From NCBI RefSeq assembly GCF_000498095.1, contig NZ_AUTQ01000099.1, positions 72,901 to 108,600 of the forward strand: a stretch of DNA of 35,700 nt. Reading direction: 5' to 3'. Of this stretch, positions 24,667 to 35,700 are shown piece by piece. Origin of the DNA: Pseudoalteromonas sp. TB64 (lineage in GTDB: Bacteria > Pseudomonadota > Gammaproteobacteria > Enterobacterales > Alteromonadaceae). Made by a program: the position numbers and the translations under genes. The notes beneath the pieces were generated by a model. The model worked only from the letters and a program-made list of their open reading frames with translations, had not been told where the DNA came from and did not search any database. Numbering within the stretch: position 1 is the stretch's first letter; each line of letters opens with the position of its first letter.

Positions 24667-24698
24667 CTGAAATCAGTGTGTTTACACTTACATTTCAG
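24667..24698 (-). promoter_or_regulatory. 5'-leader hairpin overlapping the ribosome site of SPOR lipoprotein 1
   Basis: Outer arms CTGAAAT (24667-24673) / ATTTCAG (24692-24698) and inner arms AGTGT (24675-24679) / ACACT (24084 offset: 24684-24688) around a four-base loop. In the transcript the 3' edge of the stem supplies the first bases of the AGGA ribosome site, so folding could limit initiation. Confidence 0.4.
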
Positions 24699-24951
24699 TT
24701 AAACATTCTTGCAAGGAAGCGTTTAACTTTTAAGTTGTGAGCAATAACACTTAGCTCTTTACAAGCTGATCATATTTAAAACATGATGCAAGCTGTTCCC
24801 TCTCTACCTTGAGAACTATACATAATACAAATTTAATGCCAGTTAATATAAACACTACAACATATTTCATAATATGTCTGTATAGATAATAAAACTATTC
24901 TATTTTATGCCTAAAACGCCATTAAGAGTTGTTATAACTTAAACATTAAAA
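24699..24951. other. Gene-free stretch upstream of the lipoprotein cluster
   Basis: AT-rich, no gene seen. It should carry the promoter of the five-lipoprotein cluster (minus strand), but I find no convincing sigma-70, sigma-28 or sigma-54 elements. With the flanking hairpin and terminator it makes up the 341-base gap before galU. Confidence 0.4.
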
Positions 24952-24974
24952 AAGGCGCCATATAGGCGCCTTCA
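24950..24974 (-). terminator. Intrinsic terminator of galU
   Basis: Perfect 8-bp stem AAGGCGCC (24952-24959) / GGCGCCTT (24965-24972) with an ATATA loop. On the minus strand it is followed by TTTTTTAATG. It lies 24 bases after the galU stop and closes the rppH-to-galU gene run. Confidence 0.85.
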
Positions 24975-24995
24975 ATAATTTAAAAAGTAATTAAA

Positions 24996-25874
24996 TTATA
25001 TTAATGTTTTAATAAACGTTTTAAGTTCGCCTGCAAATTCGTCGCGACGAAGTGCAAATTCGATTGTCGCTTTTAAGTAACCAATTTTGCTGCCACAGTC
25101 GTGACTACGACCTTTAATTGCGTATGCATCTACTTTTTCGTGCTGCATTAACATTGCTATTGCATCTGTAAGCTGAATCTCATCGCCCGCACCTTGTGGG
25201 GTTTTAGCCAGTAATGGCCAAATATTTTCACTTAATACATAACGACCAACAACTGCTAAGTTTGATGGTGCTTCGTCTACAGGTGGCTTTTCTACCATAT
25301 TAAAAATTGGTGAGCTTTCACCTTGGCTTAAAGTAACATCGCCTAAATCAACTACACCAAATTTATCAACATCTTCTACTGGTACTGGCTCTACCATTAT
25401 TTGGCTATGTTTTGTTTCGTTATAACGGCTGATCATTTCAGCTAGGTTGTCTTTTTTAAGGTTACTTTCTACATCATCAATAATTACGTCAGGTAAAATT
25501 ACAACAAACGGTTCGTTACCAATAATTGGTGCAGCACAGCTAATTGCATGCCCTAAACCTTTTGCTTCACCTTGGCGTACGTGAATTATAGTTACGTCTT
25601 TAGGGCAAATAGCTTGCACTTCGGCAAGTAATTGCCGCTTAACACGCTTTTCTAATGTAGCTTCAAGTTCAAAACTTGTATCAAAATGATTTTCGATTGA
25701 GTTTTTACTTGAGTGCGTTACAAGTACGATCTCTTTAATACCGGCAGCAACGGCTTCGTTAACTACGTACTGAATTAAAGGACGGTCAACTATTGGTAAC
25801 ATTTCTTTTGGGATTGCTTTTGTGGCTGGCAACATGCGAGTACCAAGCCCTGCTACTGGAATAACTGCTTTCAT
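24996..25874 (-). CDS. galU: UTP-glucose-1-phosphate uridylyltransferase
   Basis: Makes UDP-glucose from UTP and glucose-1-phosphate, in the cytosol, for LPS, glycans and osmoprotectants; 292 residues, normal length. N-terminal nucleotide-binding signature [22 protein letters not shown], then [17 protein letters not shown], the [10 protein letters not shown] loop, FVVILPDV with the metal Asp, and the C-terminal [29 protein letters not shown] precedes ATG. It lies 25 bases after thyA on the same strand and ends at a good terminator. It could serve envelope polysaccharide synthesis, but Pel itself needs UDP-GalNAc rather than UDP-Glc. Confidence 0.96.
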   Translation of the reverse strand: MKAVIPVAGLGTRMLPATKAIPKEMLPIVDRPLIQYVVNEAVAAGIKEIVLVTHSSKNSIENHFDTSFELEATLEKRVKRQLLAEVQAICPKDVTIIHVRQGEAKGLGHAISCAAPIIGNEPFVVILPDVIIDDVESNLKKDNLAEMISRYNETKHSQIMVEPVPVEDVDKFGVVDLGDVTLSQGESSPIFNMVEKPPVDEAPSNLAVVGRYVLSENIWPLLAKTPQGAGDEIQLTDAIAMLMQHEKVDAYAIKGRSHDCGSKIGYLKATIEFALRRDEFAGELKTFIKTLI

Positions 25875-25899
25875 TATGCTTTCCTTAATTTATTAATTA

Positions 25900-26751
25900 T
25901 TATACCGAAAACGGATATTGGATCGGTTCATGGCTTTCATAGCCTATTACTTCAAAGTCGTCTCGTGTAACCCACGTTTCTATGTCGTCTAGCGATTTAA
26001 TTTTTGGGTTTATTTTTAATTGTGGAGACGTAAACGGCTCTCGTTTTAATTGTACGTCACGCATTAATTCTAACTGATTTTCGTAAATATGCGCGTTTGC
26101 AATTTTATGATACGCCTTACCTGCTTTATGCCCTGTAATTTGAGCAACCAACGCGAGTAATACAAAGCATTGAATTTGATTAAAATTCAGCCCTAATGGC
26201 ACGTCGCAGCTACGCTGATACGACGTTAAATATAATGTATCACCAAGTAGCGAAAAAGTGTGTGTATGCATACACGGGCGCAAGCAACCTAATTCAAACT
26301 CACCTGGATTATAGAAGGTAATTATTTCACCGCGATCATCTATGCCATTTTTTAAGTTATTAATTACTTTAGCAAGCTGATCGAGTGTTGAACCATCTGG
26401 CCGTTGCCAACCACGTCCTTGCACACCATACACACGGCCCATATCGTCCTCGCCTTTACGGTGAGGATTATTAAGCCATGCGTTGTTATCGTTTGCGTTA
26501 GCATCCCACGTTTTACAGCCAATATTACGAAACTGCTCAGCGCTATCGTAACCACGTAAATACCCTAGTAACTCAGCAATGGCAGCTTTGTAGTAGCTTT
26601 TTCGGGTCGTGATCATCGGGAACTGGTTGTTAGCTACATCGTATTCTAAATCGGCATTAATAACGGTTAAACAACGCGTACCGGTACGTTTGTTTTCTAC
26701 CCATTGCCCTTCGTCAACAATGCGCTGACATAATTTTAAATATTGTTTCAT
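25900..26751 (-). CDS. thyA: Thymidylate synthase
   Basis: Methylates dUMP to dTMP with methylene-tetrahydrofolate; 283 residues. This is the longer Vibrio/Alteromonadales type rather than the 264-residue enterobacterial one. The catalytic Cys is Cys160 in [17 protein letters not shown], and the folate/dUMP-binding segment [16 protein letters not shown] follows. It ends [10 protein letters not shown]. The RPCMHTH context replaces the PCHAFFQFYV of the E. coli enzyme, as I recall also for vibrios, so it is not an anomaly. It begins 13 bases after lgt, the same arrangement as in most gammaproteobacteria. Confidence 0.96.
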   Translation of the reverse strand: MKQYLKLCQRIVDEGQWVENKRTGTRCLTVINADLEYDVANNQFPMITTRKSYYKAAIAELLGYLRGYDSAEQFRNIGCKTWDANANDNNAWLNNPHRKGEDDMGRVYGVQGRGWQRPDGSTLDQLAKVINNLKNGIDDRGEIITFYNPGEFELGCLRPCMHTHTFSLLGDTLYLTSYQRSCDVPLGLNFNQIQCFVLLALVAQITGHKAGKAYHKIANAHIYENQLELMRDVQLKREPFTSPQLKINPKIKSLDDIETWVTRDDFEVIGYESHEPIQYPFSV

Positions 26752-26764
26752 AGGTTACTTCTTA

Positions 26765-27568
26765 TTATGCTTTAGCTGTGGTTATTTGTTTAGGTTGCTT
26801 ATATGCCCAAATTAATAAGCCTAAACCACCTACAATCATTGGCAACGAAAGTATTTGTCCCATTGATATAAAGTCGGCAAATAAACCTAATTGCGCATCA
26901 GGTTGGCGGAAGTACTCAATACAGAACCTAAATACGCCATAACCTAATAAAAACACACCTGCTACACTGCCCGCTGGGCGAGGCTTTTTAATAAACCAAT
27001 GTAGTATCAAAAACAGCACTAAGCCTTCAAAAAATGCTTCGTATAACTGTGATGGATGACGCGCAAGTGGCCCGCCAGTAGGAAATACCATTGCCCATGG
27101 CACATCGGTAACTCGGCCCCATAACTCGCCATTTATAAAGTTGCCAATACGCCCTGCTAATAATCCTACAGGTACGAGTGGTGCAACAAAATCGCCAACT
27201 TGAAGAAGTGATTTTTTACGCGTCCACGAAAAAATAGCGACGGCAGCTATAACGCCTAATGTTCCACCATGAAACGACATTCCACCTTGGTCTATTCTAA
27301 ATAAATAAAGTGGGTTTTCTATAAAGTAACTAAACTGGTAAAACAATACATACCCAATACGTCCACCAAGAATAACTCCCAGCATGCTGTAAAATAGGAA
27401 GTCGCTCACCTGCTCTTTAGTCCAACCAGAGTTTGGTTTTGACGCTTGGCGATTAGCAAACCACATCGCAAATGCAAAACCTATTAAATACATTAATCCG
27501 TACCATCGTACGCTTAGTGGTCCAACTGAAAAAATAATTGGATCGATTTGAGGAAACTCAAGTGACAT
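26765..27568 (-). CDS. lgt: Prolipoprotein diacylglyceryl transferase
   Basis: Inner-membrane enzyme that adds diacylglycerol to the lipobox Cys of prolipoproteins; 267 residues, seven transmembrane helices. The signature [14 protein letters not shown] (phosphatidylglycerol-binding region) and [11 protein letters not shown], with the essential His, are present. An AAGG element precedes the ATG. It sits between the TauE-like gene (13-base gap) and thyA (13-base gap). It would process the five lipoproteins and PelC in this window like all others of the cell; the proximity is coincidental, since lgt-thyA is a widespread pair. Confidence 0.96.
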   Translation of the reverse strand: MSLEFPQIDPIIFSVGPLSVRWYGLMYLIGFAFAMWFANRQASKPNSGWTKEQVSDFLFYSMLGVILGGRIGYVLFYQFSYFIENPLYLFRIDQGGMSFHGGTLGVIAAVAIFSWTRKKSLLQVGDFVAPLVPVGLLAGRIGNFINGELWGRVTDVPWAMVFPTGGPLARHPSQLYEAFFEGLVLFLILHWFIKKPRPAGSVAGVFLLGYGVFRFCIEYFRQPDAQLGLFADFISMGQILSLPMIVGGLGLLIWAYKQPKQITTAKA

Positions 27569-27581
27569 AAAAAATAAACCT

Positions 27582-28391
27582 TTAGCTAAAAATCATTTTA
27601 ATTGCGATAACAACAAGCAATACCGCGAAAACTTTCTTTATTGTATTTACTGGTAAATAGTGCGTTGCTTTAGCCCCTAAAGGTGCGACAAACCACGATG
27701 TAATTACAATCCCAAATAATGCGGGAAGATACACAAACCCAACAAAACCGTCTTTAAAATCTGTAACCTGCCAACCAGCACTGATGTACCCAATAGAGCC
27801 AAACAGTGCAATTACAATTCCGCATGCTGCAGCGCAACCAATGGCTTTTTTAATATCAACCGAAAAGTGGTTAAGCATAGGCACAATAAGCGCCCCGCCA
27901 CCAATACCAATTAATCCCGATAGCCCGCCCATTACAGCAGAAATGCCACCTAAAATAGGACCTGCTGGTAACGGTTTTTCTGACACAGCTTTATTACGAG
28001 TAGATAGCACCATTCTTGCTGCAATAAAGACAACACTTACTGCAAATACAGTTCGTAATATTTGTTCAGGTATGAGGCTGGCTGCAAAACCACTAATAAG
28101 TGCCCCTAAAGCAACACCCGACATAACCCAAGGCGCAATTGCCCAAGGCACGTTATCATTTTTATGATGAGCCAAGGCTGAAGACGTCGAGGTAAATAAT
28201 ATTGAGGCAAGCGATGTTGCAATAGCAATCACTAATACATGATCTACCGAAGTTACATCGAATAAGAGTAGCAAAGCGCTGAGTACTGGGACAATAATTA
28301 AACCGCCGCCAATGCCTAATAATCCAGCTAAAAATCCGACAATACAGCCTAGTAGTGCGCAACTTGCGACCAACAGCCCTAAGTCATACAT
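27582..28391 (-). CDS. TauE/SafE-family membrane transporter
   Basis: 269 residues, about eight transmembrane helices in two homologous halves. Each half has the family glycine motif: [23 protein letters not shown] near the N terminus and [19 protein letters not shown] in the middle. Family members export sulfite, sulfoacetate or related anions; the substrate here cannot be read. It lies between ptsP and lgt, a position also seen in vibrios and other Alteromonadales, whereas E. coli has no gene there. Probably cotranscribed with lgt. Confidence 0.88.
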   Translation of the reverse strand: MYDLGLLVASCALLGCIVGFLAGLLGIGGGLIIVPVLSALLLLFDVTSVDHVLVIAIATSLASILFTSTSSALAHHKNDNVPWAIAPWVMSGVALGALISGFAASLIPEQILRTVFAVSVVFIAARMVLSTRNKAVSEKPLPAGPILGGISAVMGGLSGLIGIGGGALIVPMLNHFSVDIKKAIGCAAACGIVIALFGSIGYISAGWQVTDFKDGFVGFVYLPALFGIVITSWFVAPLGAKATHYLPVNTIKKVFAVLLVVIAIKMIFS

Positions 28392-28450
28392 AGTTATCTC
28401 TAATACCTATTGGGAATGCATATATTAAAGGATTATTGGCATAATATATA

Positions 28451-28474
28451 GCACCTCTAAACATTTAGAAGTGC
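28451..28474 (-). terminator. Weak hairpin between ptsP and the TauE-like gene
   Basis: GCACCTCTAA (28451-28460) / TTAGAAGTGC (28465-28474), 10-bp arms with one mismatch and an ACAT loop. There is no T-run, so it may attenuate or process rather than end the transcript. The 87-base gap could also hold an internal promoter for the tauE-like-lgt-thyA-galU genes. Confidence 0.35.
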
Positions 28475-28478
28475 CGAA

Positions 28479-30743
28479 TTATTTAGGTGTATAAAACAAA
28501 TCACCGAGTTTATGATCTAGCATAAAGTTACGCGTTAAACGCAGTACTTGTTTAGCGGTAGATTGAGCCAAGCATTCAGTAAGTAATTTATCCATATCAC
28601 TCACTTTTAAACGCCTTAATACCCATTTTATTTTATTGAGTGACGATAAGTTCATACTTAAGCGCCTATAACCCATTGCTATAAGTAAAATAGCACCTTC
28701 AGGATCACCGCCAAGCTCACCACACAAACTAAACGGTATTTTGTATTGCTCGCACTCACACGCTATTTTATTTAATACTCTAAGTACACCAGGGTGATAT
28801 GACGTAAAAAGATCTGCCACTCGCGCATTGGCTCTATCAACCGCTAATAAGTATTGAGTTAAATCGTTACTGCCTACCGAGCAAAAATCGACTTTTTTAG
28901 ACCATTCTGGGATCATAAATACACTAGAAGGTACTTCAATCATAATGCCTATTGCTGGTTTTTCTATGGTTTTCTCTGGGTATTTTTCACTTAGTTCGTA
29001 ATAAGCTTGCTCGAACAAAGCGAGCGACTCTTCTACTTCTTCGTAGCCGCTGATCATTGGCAGCATTATTTTTAAATTACCTAAGCCCATATTTGCTTTA
29101 AGCATGGCTTTGAGTTGATCTAAAAATAGTTCTGGATGATCAAGACTTATACGAATACCACGCCATCCTAAAAATGGGTTTTCTTCGGTAATATTAAAGT
29201 AATCAAGTACTTTATCACCACCTATGTCTAAGGTACGCATAACCACTGGTTTTGGATGGTAGCTTTTTAATACTTCTCGGTACCAGTTTTCTTGCTCTAA
29301 TTGTGAAGGAAACTGCCCTTTTTGCATAAACCACGCTTCAGTACGATACAGCCCCACGCCATCACAAATATCAACACTACTTTGCTCTGTATTGAGTTCA
29401 AGCCCTGCGTTTAATCGTAAGCTAATACGCTCACCATCGAGAGTAACAGCTTCTGAGTTTTGTTCTTCTAAAAAGCGATTATTAAGTAGGTTATCTTGAT
29501 GTTGTAATCGAGTGTATTCATCGACCAACATTTGCGAAGGCGATATATATAAACGCCCTGCAAATGCATCTAAAATCATTGTTTTATTATTAAACTGCAA
29601 CAAAGGTAAATCTTCGATACCCCAGATTGCCGGTATACCCATAGCTCGCGTTAAAATTGACGCATGGCTATTTACAGAACCACTAACACTCACTACCCCT
29701 GACAAACACCCTTTAGGTACTTCAGCAAGCATAGCGGGCGTTACTGTATTAGCAATAAGAATGGTATTAGGCGGGTAATCTTTAACTGCTCGCTCCGTGT
29801 TTACAAGATGGTGTAATACACGCAAGCCAATATCTTTAACATCAACAGCACGTTCTTTTATATATGGGTCTTGCATGGCATTAAATTGTGATATTAAACG
29901 CTCTATCACTATTTTTAGAGCGCTTTTAGCACACCAGCCTTCTTGCAATTGCATTTCAACATTATGACCTAAACTTTTAGCATCAAGTAATTGTTGGTAT
30001 ACATCAAATACTGCTAATGCTTCATGCGGTATAGAGTCACTTAGTGTCATTGAAAGGGTATTAAACTCTTTACGAGTGGCGGCAACTGCTTGAGTAAATA
30101 AACGTCTTTGCTCTACTACATCACTATCTTTTAAAAGTTCTATTGATTTAAAATCAAGCTTTGGAAGAAGCACAAACGCTTGGCCGATACCAATTCCTGG
30201 AGCACTCGATACCCCTTTTAAAACAGACGTTTGATGAGATGATTCATCTTGGCGTAAAACTTCTTTAATCTCAGCATGTGCTAACTGTGAAGCTAGTTGA
30301 GCTGAAAGAGTTATTAAAAACGATTCTTCATCTTGGCTAAATACACGCGCCATTTTTTGTTGAACAACAATAACGCCGAGTACTTTTTTTTGATGTACCA
30401 CGGGCACAGATAAAAAAGCATTGTAGCCTTCTTCATTTACTTCGGGGGAGAGCTTAAAGCGCGGGTGAGATTTAGCAAATGCAATATTAATCGGTTCTTC
30501 GCGTTGCGCTACTAAACCAACTAAACCTTCGGTAAAACCTATTCTAAACTTACCTACCGCATCGGGGTTTAGCCCTTCGGTTGCCATAAGTACAAAATTA
30601 TCTTGGCTATAATCAGCAAAATAAATAGAGCAGCACTGGGTTTTCATGGCATCTTTTACCATTTGCACAAAGCACACTAAAGCATTGTCTAAACTCGCTT
30701 GTTGCGATACAGACTCAGCAATAGATCTCAGTGTAGCCAGCAT
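28479..30743 (-). CDS. ptsP: PtsP, nitrogen-related phosphotransferase enzyme I (EI-Ntr)
   Basis: 754 residues, cytosolic. An N-terminal GAF sensor (about 15-155) is followed by an enzyme I body. The N-terminal helical domain is at about 170-300. The phosphohistidine domain has His360 in SGSVNSHASILTRAMGIPA (His356 in E. coli). The PEP-binding TIM barrel spans about 420-735 (RTEAWFM, MRTLDIGGDK, ENPFLGWRGIR, GIMIEVPS, SVGSNDLTQY), with the catalytic Cys in SLCGELGGDP. It transfers phosphate from PEP to NPr and EIIA-Ntr, linking nitrogen and potassium status to metabolism. AGGAG precedes ATG. It lies 30 bases after rppH, so the two form an operon as in other gammaproteobacteria. Confidence 0.96.
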   Translation of the reverse strand: MLATLRSIAESVSQQASLDNALVCFVQMVKDAMKTQCCSIYFADYSQDNFVLMATEGLNPDAVGKFRIGFTEGLVGLVAQREEPINIAFAKSHPRFKLSPEVNEEGYNAFLSVPVVHQKKVLGVIVVQQKMARVFSQDEESFLITLSAQLASQLAHAEIKEVLRQDESSHQTSVLKGVSSAPGIGIGQAFVLLPKLDFKSIELLKDSDVVEQRRLFTQAVAATRKEFNTLSMTLSDSIPHEALAVFDVYQQLLDAKSLGHNVEMQLQEGWCAKSALKIVIERLISQFNAMQDPYIKERAVDVKDIGLRVLHHLVNTERAVKDYPPNTILIANTVTPAMLAEVPKGCLSGVVSVSGSVNSHASILTRAMGIPAIWGIEDLPLLQFNNKTMILDAFAGRLYISPSQMLVDEYTRLQHQDNLLNNRFLEEQNSEAVTLDGERISLRLNAGLELNTEQSSVDICDGVGLYRTEAWFMQKGQFPSQLEQENWYREVLKSYHPKPVVMRTLDIGGDKVLDYFNITEENPFLGWRGIRISLDHPELFLDQLKAMLKANMGLGNLKIMLPMISGYEEVEESLALFEQAYYELSEKYPEKTIEKPAIGIMIEVPSSVFMIPEWSKKVDFCSVGSNDLTQYLLAVDRANARVADLFTSYHPGVLRVLNKIACECEQYKIPFSLCGELGGDPEGAILLIAMGYRRLSMNLSSLNKIKWVLRRLKVSDMDKLLTECLAQSTAKQVLRLTRNFMLDHKLGDLFYTPK

Positions 30744-30773
30744 GTCCTGCTCCTTTATTTTGTACTTAGTTTT

Positions 30774-31292
30774 CTACCTTTTAGTTCGCCAATGATCTTT
30801 ATGTTGTTCTCTCTTGTTAAAAGGCATGGCGAAAGGTGCAAACTCTTTCATTACACGTCGATAAACATCCCGTTTAAACGATACTACCTGTCTTACAGGA
30901 TACCAATAACTAACCCAACGCCAATCATCAAATTCTGGATGATGAGTTTTAAGTAAGTTTACATCTTCGTCTTCACAACGTAATTTTAGTAAAAACCATT
31001 TTTGTTTTTGCCCAATACACACCGGACTAGAGTCGCGGCGGATTAATCGTTTGGGTAATTTATAGCGTAACCAATGTTTTGAACTTGCGACTATTTCTAC
31101 ATCTTCTGGTCGCAGCCCTACTTCTTCGTGTAATTCACGGTACATAGTTTGTTCCGGCGTTTCACCATCATCAACACCACCTTGGGGAAATTGCCAAGAA
31201 TGTTGACCATAACGTCTAGCCCAAAATACCTGCCCTTGATTATTGCAAATTACAATTCCGACATTGGCACGAAAACCTTCGGCATCAATCAC
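30774..31292 (-). CDS. rppH: RNA pyrophosphohydrolase
   Basis: Nudix hydrolase of 172 residues that removes pyrophosphate from the 5' end of mRNA, triggering RNase E decay. It starts [15 protein letters not shown], and [21 protein letters not shown] is the typical RppH N-terminal part. The Nudix box [22 protein letters not shown] is complete, with all catalytic Glu residues present. First gene of the rppH-ptsP transcription unit, divergent from mutH. The gap before it carries DnaA-box-like sequences. Confidence 0.96.
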   Translation of the reverse strand: MIDAEGFRANVGIVICNNQGQVFWARRYGQHSWQFPQGGVDDGETPEQTMYRELHEEVGLRPEDVEIVASSKHWLRYKLPKRLIRRDSSPVCIGQKQKWFLLKLRCEDEDVNLLKTHHPEFDDWRWVSYWYPVRQVVSFKRDVYRRVMKEFAPFAMPFNKREQHKDHWRTKR

Positions 31293-31855
31293 CTTAGTGC
31301 CTCATTTGTAAGTCGATTTTTTATGATTGTTCCACATTACCCGCAATACGGCAAACACTATTATACCCAAGCCACGTTGCGCTTTAAAATTAGGCTTTTC
31401 ACAAGGGCTTAATATCAAGGTGTTACTTTACAACAATTGCATTCATTTTCGAAATAGTAACAATGCTAATTGAATTTGTGCATTAAGATAACTTTAACAC
31501 GTAGTTTTACTATGCTTACTCACAGCTTGTGCATAACTTTTGTAAAACACGCTCATTTTGCAAACAAATCCACAATATAAGATCTAAAAACCCATGTTCT
31601 CCACAGAATCTGTGGATAAACTTGTTTATACATATGTATTTATCAATACAACTCTAAATTAGCTTAATCAATTATGAACGCAAATTTAAAAAATAATAAT
31701 GTAGTTCAGTCACTTAACTTAATTTTCTCATTTTTTGGTGTGCATAAAATTACAGCACACACACCCTGCACAAAAAACAAACAACCCTAAAGATATCCAC
31801 GGCTTAGGCTATTTGCTATCATGCTCATGATATTTATACAACTTAAATTAGTGAT
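31293..31855. other. rppH-mutH divergent intergenic region with DnaA-box cluster
   Basis: 563 bases without a gene, AT-rich. Three perfect TTATNCACA boxes lie on the minus strand: 31528-31536 (TTATGCACA), 31611-31619 (TTATCCACA) and 31739-31747 (TTATGCACA). Single-mismatch boxes lie at 31477-31485 (minus) and 31597-31605 (plus, TTCTCCACA). The last forms a perfect palindrome with the central box: TCCACAGA-A-TCTGTGGA. Two looser matches, AAATCCACA (31566-31574) and ATATCCACG (31792-31800), occur too. A very AT-rich stretch (31620-31735) separates the boxes. Only one GATC occurs, unlike a typical gammaproteobacterial oriC. Confidence 0.6.
31598..31619. promoter_or_regulatory. Convergent pair of DnaA boxes forming a palindrome
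   Basis: A near-consensus plus-strand box (TTCTCCACA) and a perfect minus-strand box (TTATCCACA) share the inverted repeat TCCACAGA-A-TCTGTGGA, 8-bp arms with a one-base spacer. It is the centre of the cluster in the rppH-mutH gap. Confidence 0.55.
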
Positions 31856-32527
31856 ATGAGACCGATAAAACCACATTCAATTAATGACTTAATACAGCGC
31901 GTTAATAACATTGCAGGGCTTACACTTGGTCAATTAGCCAATGAGTATAATTTTAAAACACCTGACGATTTACTACGAGAAAAAGGCTGGACGGGACAAT
32001 TAATTGAATATGTTTTAGGAGCTACAGCGGGCTCAAAGCCCCTTCCCGATTTTGAAGACTTAGGAATTGAACTTAAAACACTGCCTATTTCTTATAAAGG
32101 TAAACCGCTAGAAACAACATTTGTATCGGTTACACCTCTCATGAATGTAACCGGCATGATTTGGCATAACAGCAGTGTGCGTAAAAAACTAAACCATGTT
32201 TTATGGTTACCTATTTTAAGTGAACGCGATATAGCTCCATTTGATAGGACGATAGGCAGCGGTTTTTTATGGCAACCTACTCCTGCGCAAGATGCACTGC
32301 TACAGCGTGACTGGGAGGAGCAAATGGAGTTAATTGCACTTGGTCGAATTGATGAAATATCAGGGCATTTAGGCGATGTAATGCAAATTCGCCCTAAAGC
32401 GGCCCATAGCAAAATAGTAACCGATGCTATTGGTCCTAATGGACAAATAATAAAAACCTTACCACGTGGTTTTTATTTAAAAACGAGTTTTACTGGTGAT
32501 ATTTTAAAACAGCAGTTTCAGCTTTAA
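31856..32527 (+). CDS. mutH: DNA mismatch repair endonuclease MutH
   Basis: 223 residues. It nicks the unmethylated strand at hemimethylated GATC after activation by MutS/MutL. The active-site pattern D-x6-E-L-K is present: Asp65 in LPDFEDLGIELKT, with Glu72 and Lys74, corresponding to Asp70/Glu77/Lys79 of E. coli. GWTGQLIEYVLGATAGSKPLPDF precedes it, and LPRGFYLKTSFT is the conserved C-terminal part. No clear ribosome site precedes the ATG; a GTG five bases upstream is out of frame. Presence of MutH implies Dam methylation in this organism. It is divergent from rppH. Confidence 0.95.
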   Translation: MRPIKPHSINDLIQRVNNIAGLTLGQLANEYNFKTPDDLLREKGWTGQLIEYVLGATAGSKPLPDFEDLGIELKTLPISYKGKPLETTFVSVTPLMNVTGMIWHNSSVRKKLNHVLWLPILSERDIAPFDRTIGSGFLWQPTPAQDALLQRDWEEQMELIALGRIDEISGHLGDVMQIRPKAAHSKIVTDAIGPNGQIIKTLPRGFYLKTSFTGDILKQQFQL

Positions 32528-32658
32528 GTGCGCAAAAAAACGAAAGCTTCAATAAATAATTATACTTTTGTGTCCCCTTTGTTTGCACTGCGTGCGCGCG
32601 TCAGCAAGTTTAACGCCTACAACTTATTCTCACCTCTTTGAATAAAAGTATCAGGCAT

Positions 32659-32688
32659 AAAAAATCCCCGCTTGTGCGAGGATTTTAT
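32659..32688 (-). terminator. Intrinsic terminator of eno
   Basis: AAAATCCCCGC (32661-32671) / GCGAGGATTTT (32676-32686), 11-bp stem with one mismatch and a TTGT loop, followed on the minus strand by TTTTATGCC. It lies 40 bases after the eno stop. It may also terminate mutH from the other side, since the stem is A/T-flanked on both ends. Confidence 0.7.
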
Positions 32689-32725
32689 AATCTAAATTAA
32701 AAATCAGATTCTATATGAAATAGAA

Positions 32726-34060
<1,335 letters not shown>

Positions 34061-34101
34061 CTAACTTTACTACGTTTTATATAACTTAGTCAGCCCTTAA
34101 A

Positions 34102-34136
34102 ACAAAAAAGCCGTGCAATATGCACGGCTTTTTTAA
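34102..34136 (-). terminator. Strong intrinsic terminator between pyrG and eno
   Basis: Perfect 14-bp arms, AAAAAAGCCGTGCA (34104-34117) and TGCACGGCTTTTTT (34121-34134), with an ATA loop. It begins four bases after the pyrG stop. The symmetrical A/T runs would allow it to work in both directions. Confidence 0.9.
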
Positions 34137-34137
34137 A

Positions 34138-35700
<1,563 letters not shown>

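Noticed and set aside
26240-26280. Altered active site in ThyA (PCMHTHT instead of PCHAFFQ)
   Set aside because: The 283-residue vibrio-type ThyA family carries this same style of sequence; normal for the lineage.
27784-28167. 127-residue plus-strand frame rich in Pro/Ala
   Set aside because: Antisense to the TauE-like gene; its composition simply mirrors the hydrophobic codons of the other strand.
31620-31740. Second chromosomal origin or plasmid origin
   Set aside because: DnaA boxes and an AT-rich stretch are present, but there is no initiator gene, no iteron series, almost no GATC, and the neighbours are core repair and RNA-decay genes.

Overview
The window looks like a chromosomal segment of a marine gammaproteobacterium of the order Alteromonadales, most likely Pseudoalteromonas. 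The reasons are its AT-rich composition, the sequence style of its housekeeping proteins, and the conserved neighbourhood mutH / rppH-ptsP-lgt-thyA together with eno-pyrG. The genus is an inference from memory of protein families; no search was run.

Layout, left to right. 1-674: 3' part of an MscS-type mechanosensitive channel gene. 675-2124: a graveyard of decayed insertion sequences (IS4/Tn5-type, then IS30-type). 2125-4549 (minus): a probable magnesium module, mgtE followed by a CNNM-type transporter. 4851-6218 (minus): an atypical small kinase and a MarR-family regulator with recognisable MarR/SlyA-type operators between and upstream of them. 6360-8027 (minus): a Cache-domain chemoreceptor. 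8641-20303 (plus): a complete, tightly overlapping pelABCDEFG operon for c-di-GMP-controlled Pel exopolysaccharide. PelA keeps its hydrolase and deacetylase catalytic residues, and PelD keeps an RxxD c-di-GMP site. 20399-20821: a decayed IS3-family element that ends in a second copy of its own left terminus. 21064-21139 (minus): tRNA-Arg(CCT) with a good promoter.

21208-24654 (minus) is the most unusual part: five consecutive predicted outer-membrane lipoproteins, namely two SPOR-domain paralogues followed by three FlgO-domain paralogues. No flagellar genes lie nearby. I do not recognise this as a described locus. The FlgO domain is related in fold to the TolB-N/LpoB/PelC group and SPOR domains bind septal peptidoglycan, so an envelope complex is a reasonable guess, but function is unknown.

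24996-31292 (minus) is a tightly packed run rppH-ptsP-tauE-like-lgt-thyA-galU, plausibly one or two transcripts. The 563-bp gap between rppH and the divergent mutH holds three perfect TTATNCACA DnaA boxes plus near-matches, one pair forming a palindrome, which housekeeping promoters alone do not explain. The window closes with mutH (plus), then eno and the 3' part of pyrG (both minus), with clear intrinsic terminators.

Working together: the MCP, pel operon and five-lipoprotein cluster concern surface behaviour and the envelope; the right third is core metabolism and genome maintenance. IS debris borders the pel region on its right side and the mgtE module on its left, suggesting this stretch has been rearranged, but I found no attachment-site duplication of the tRNA.
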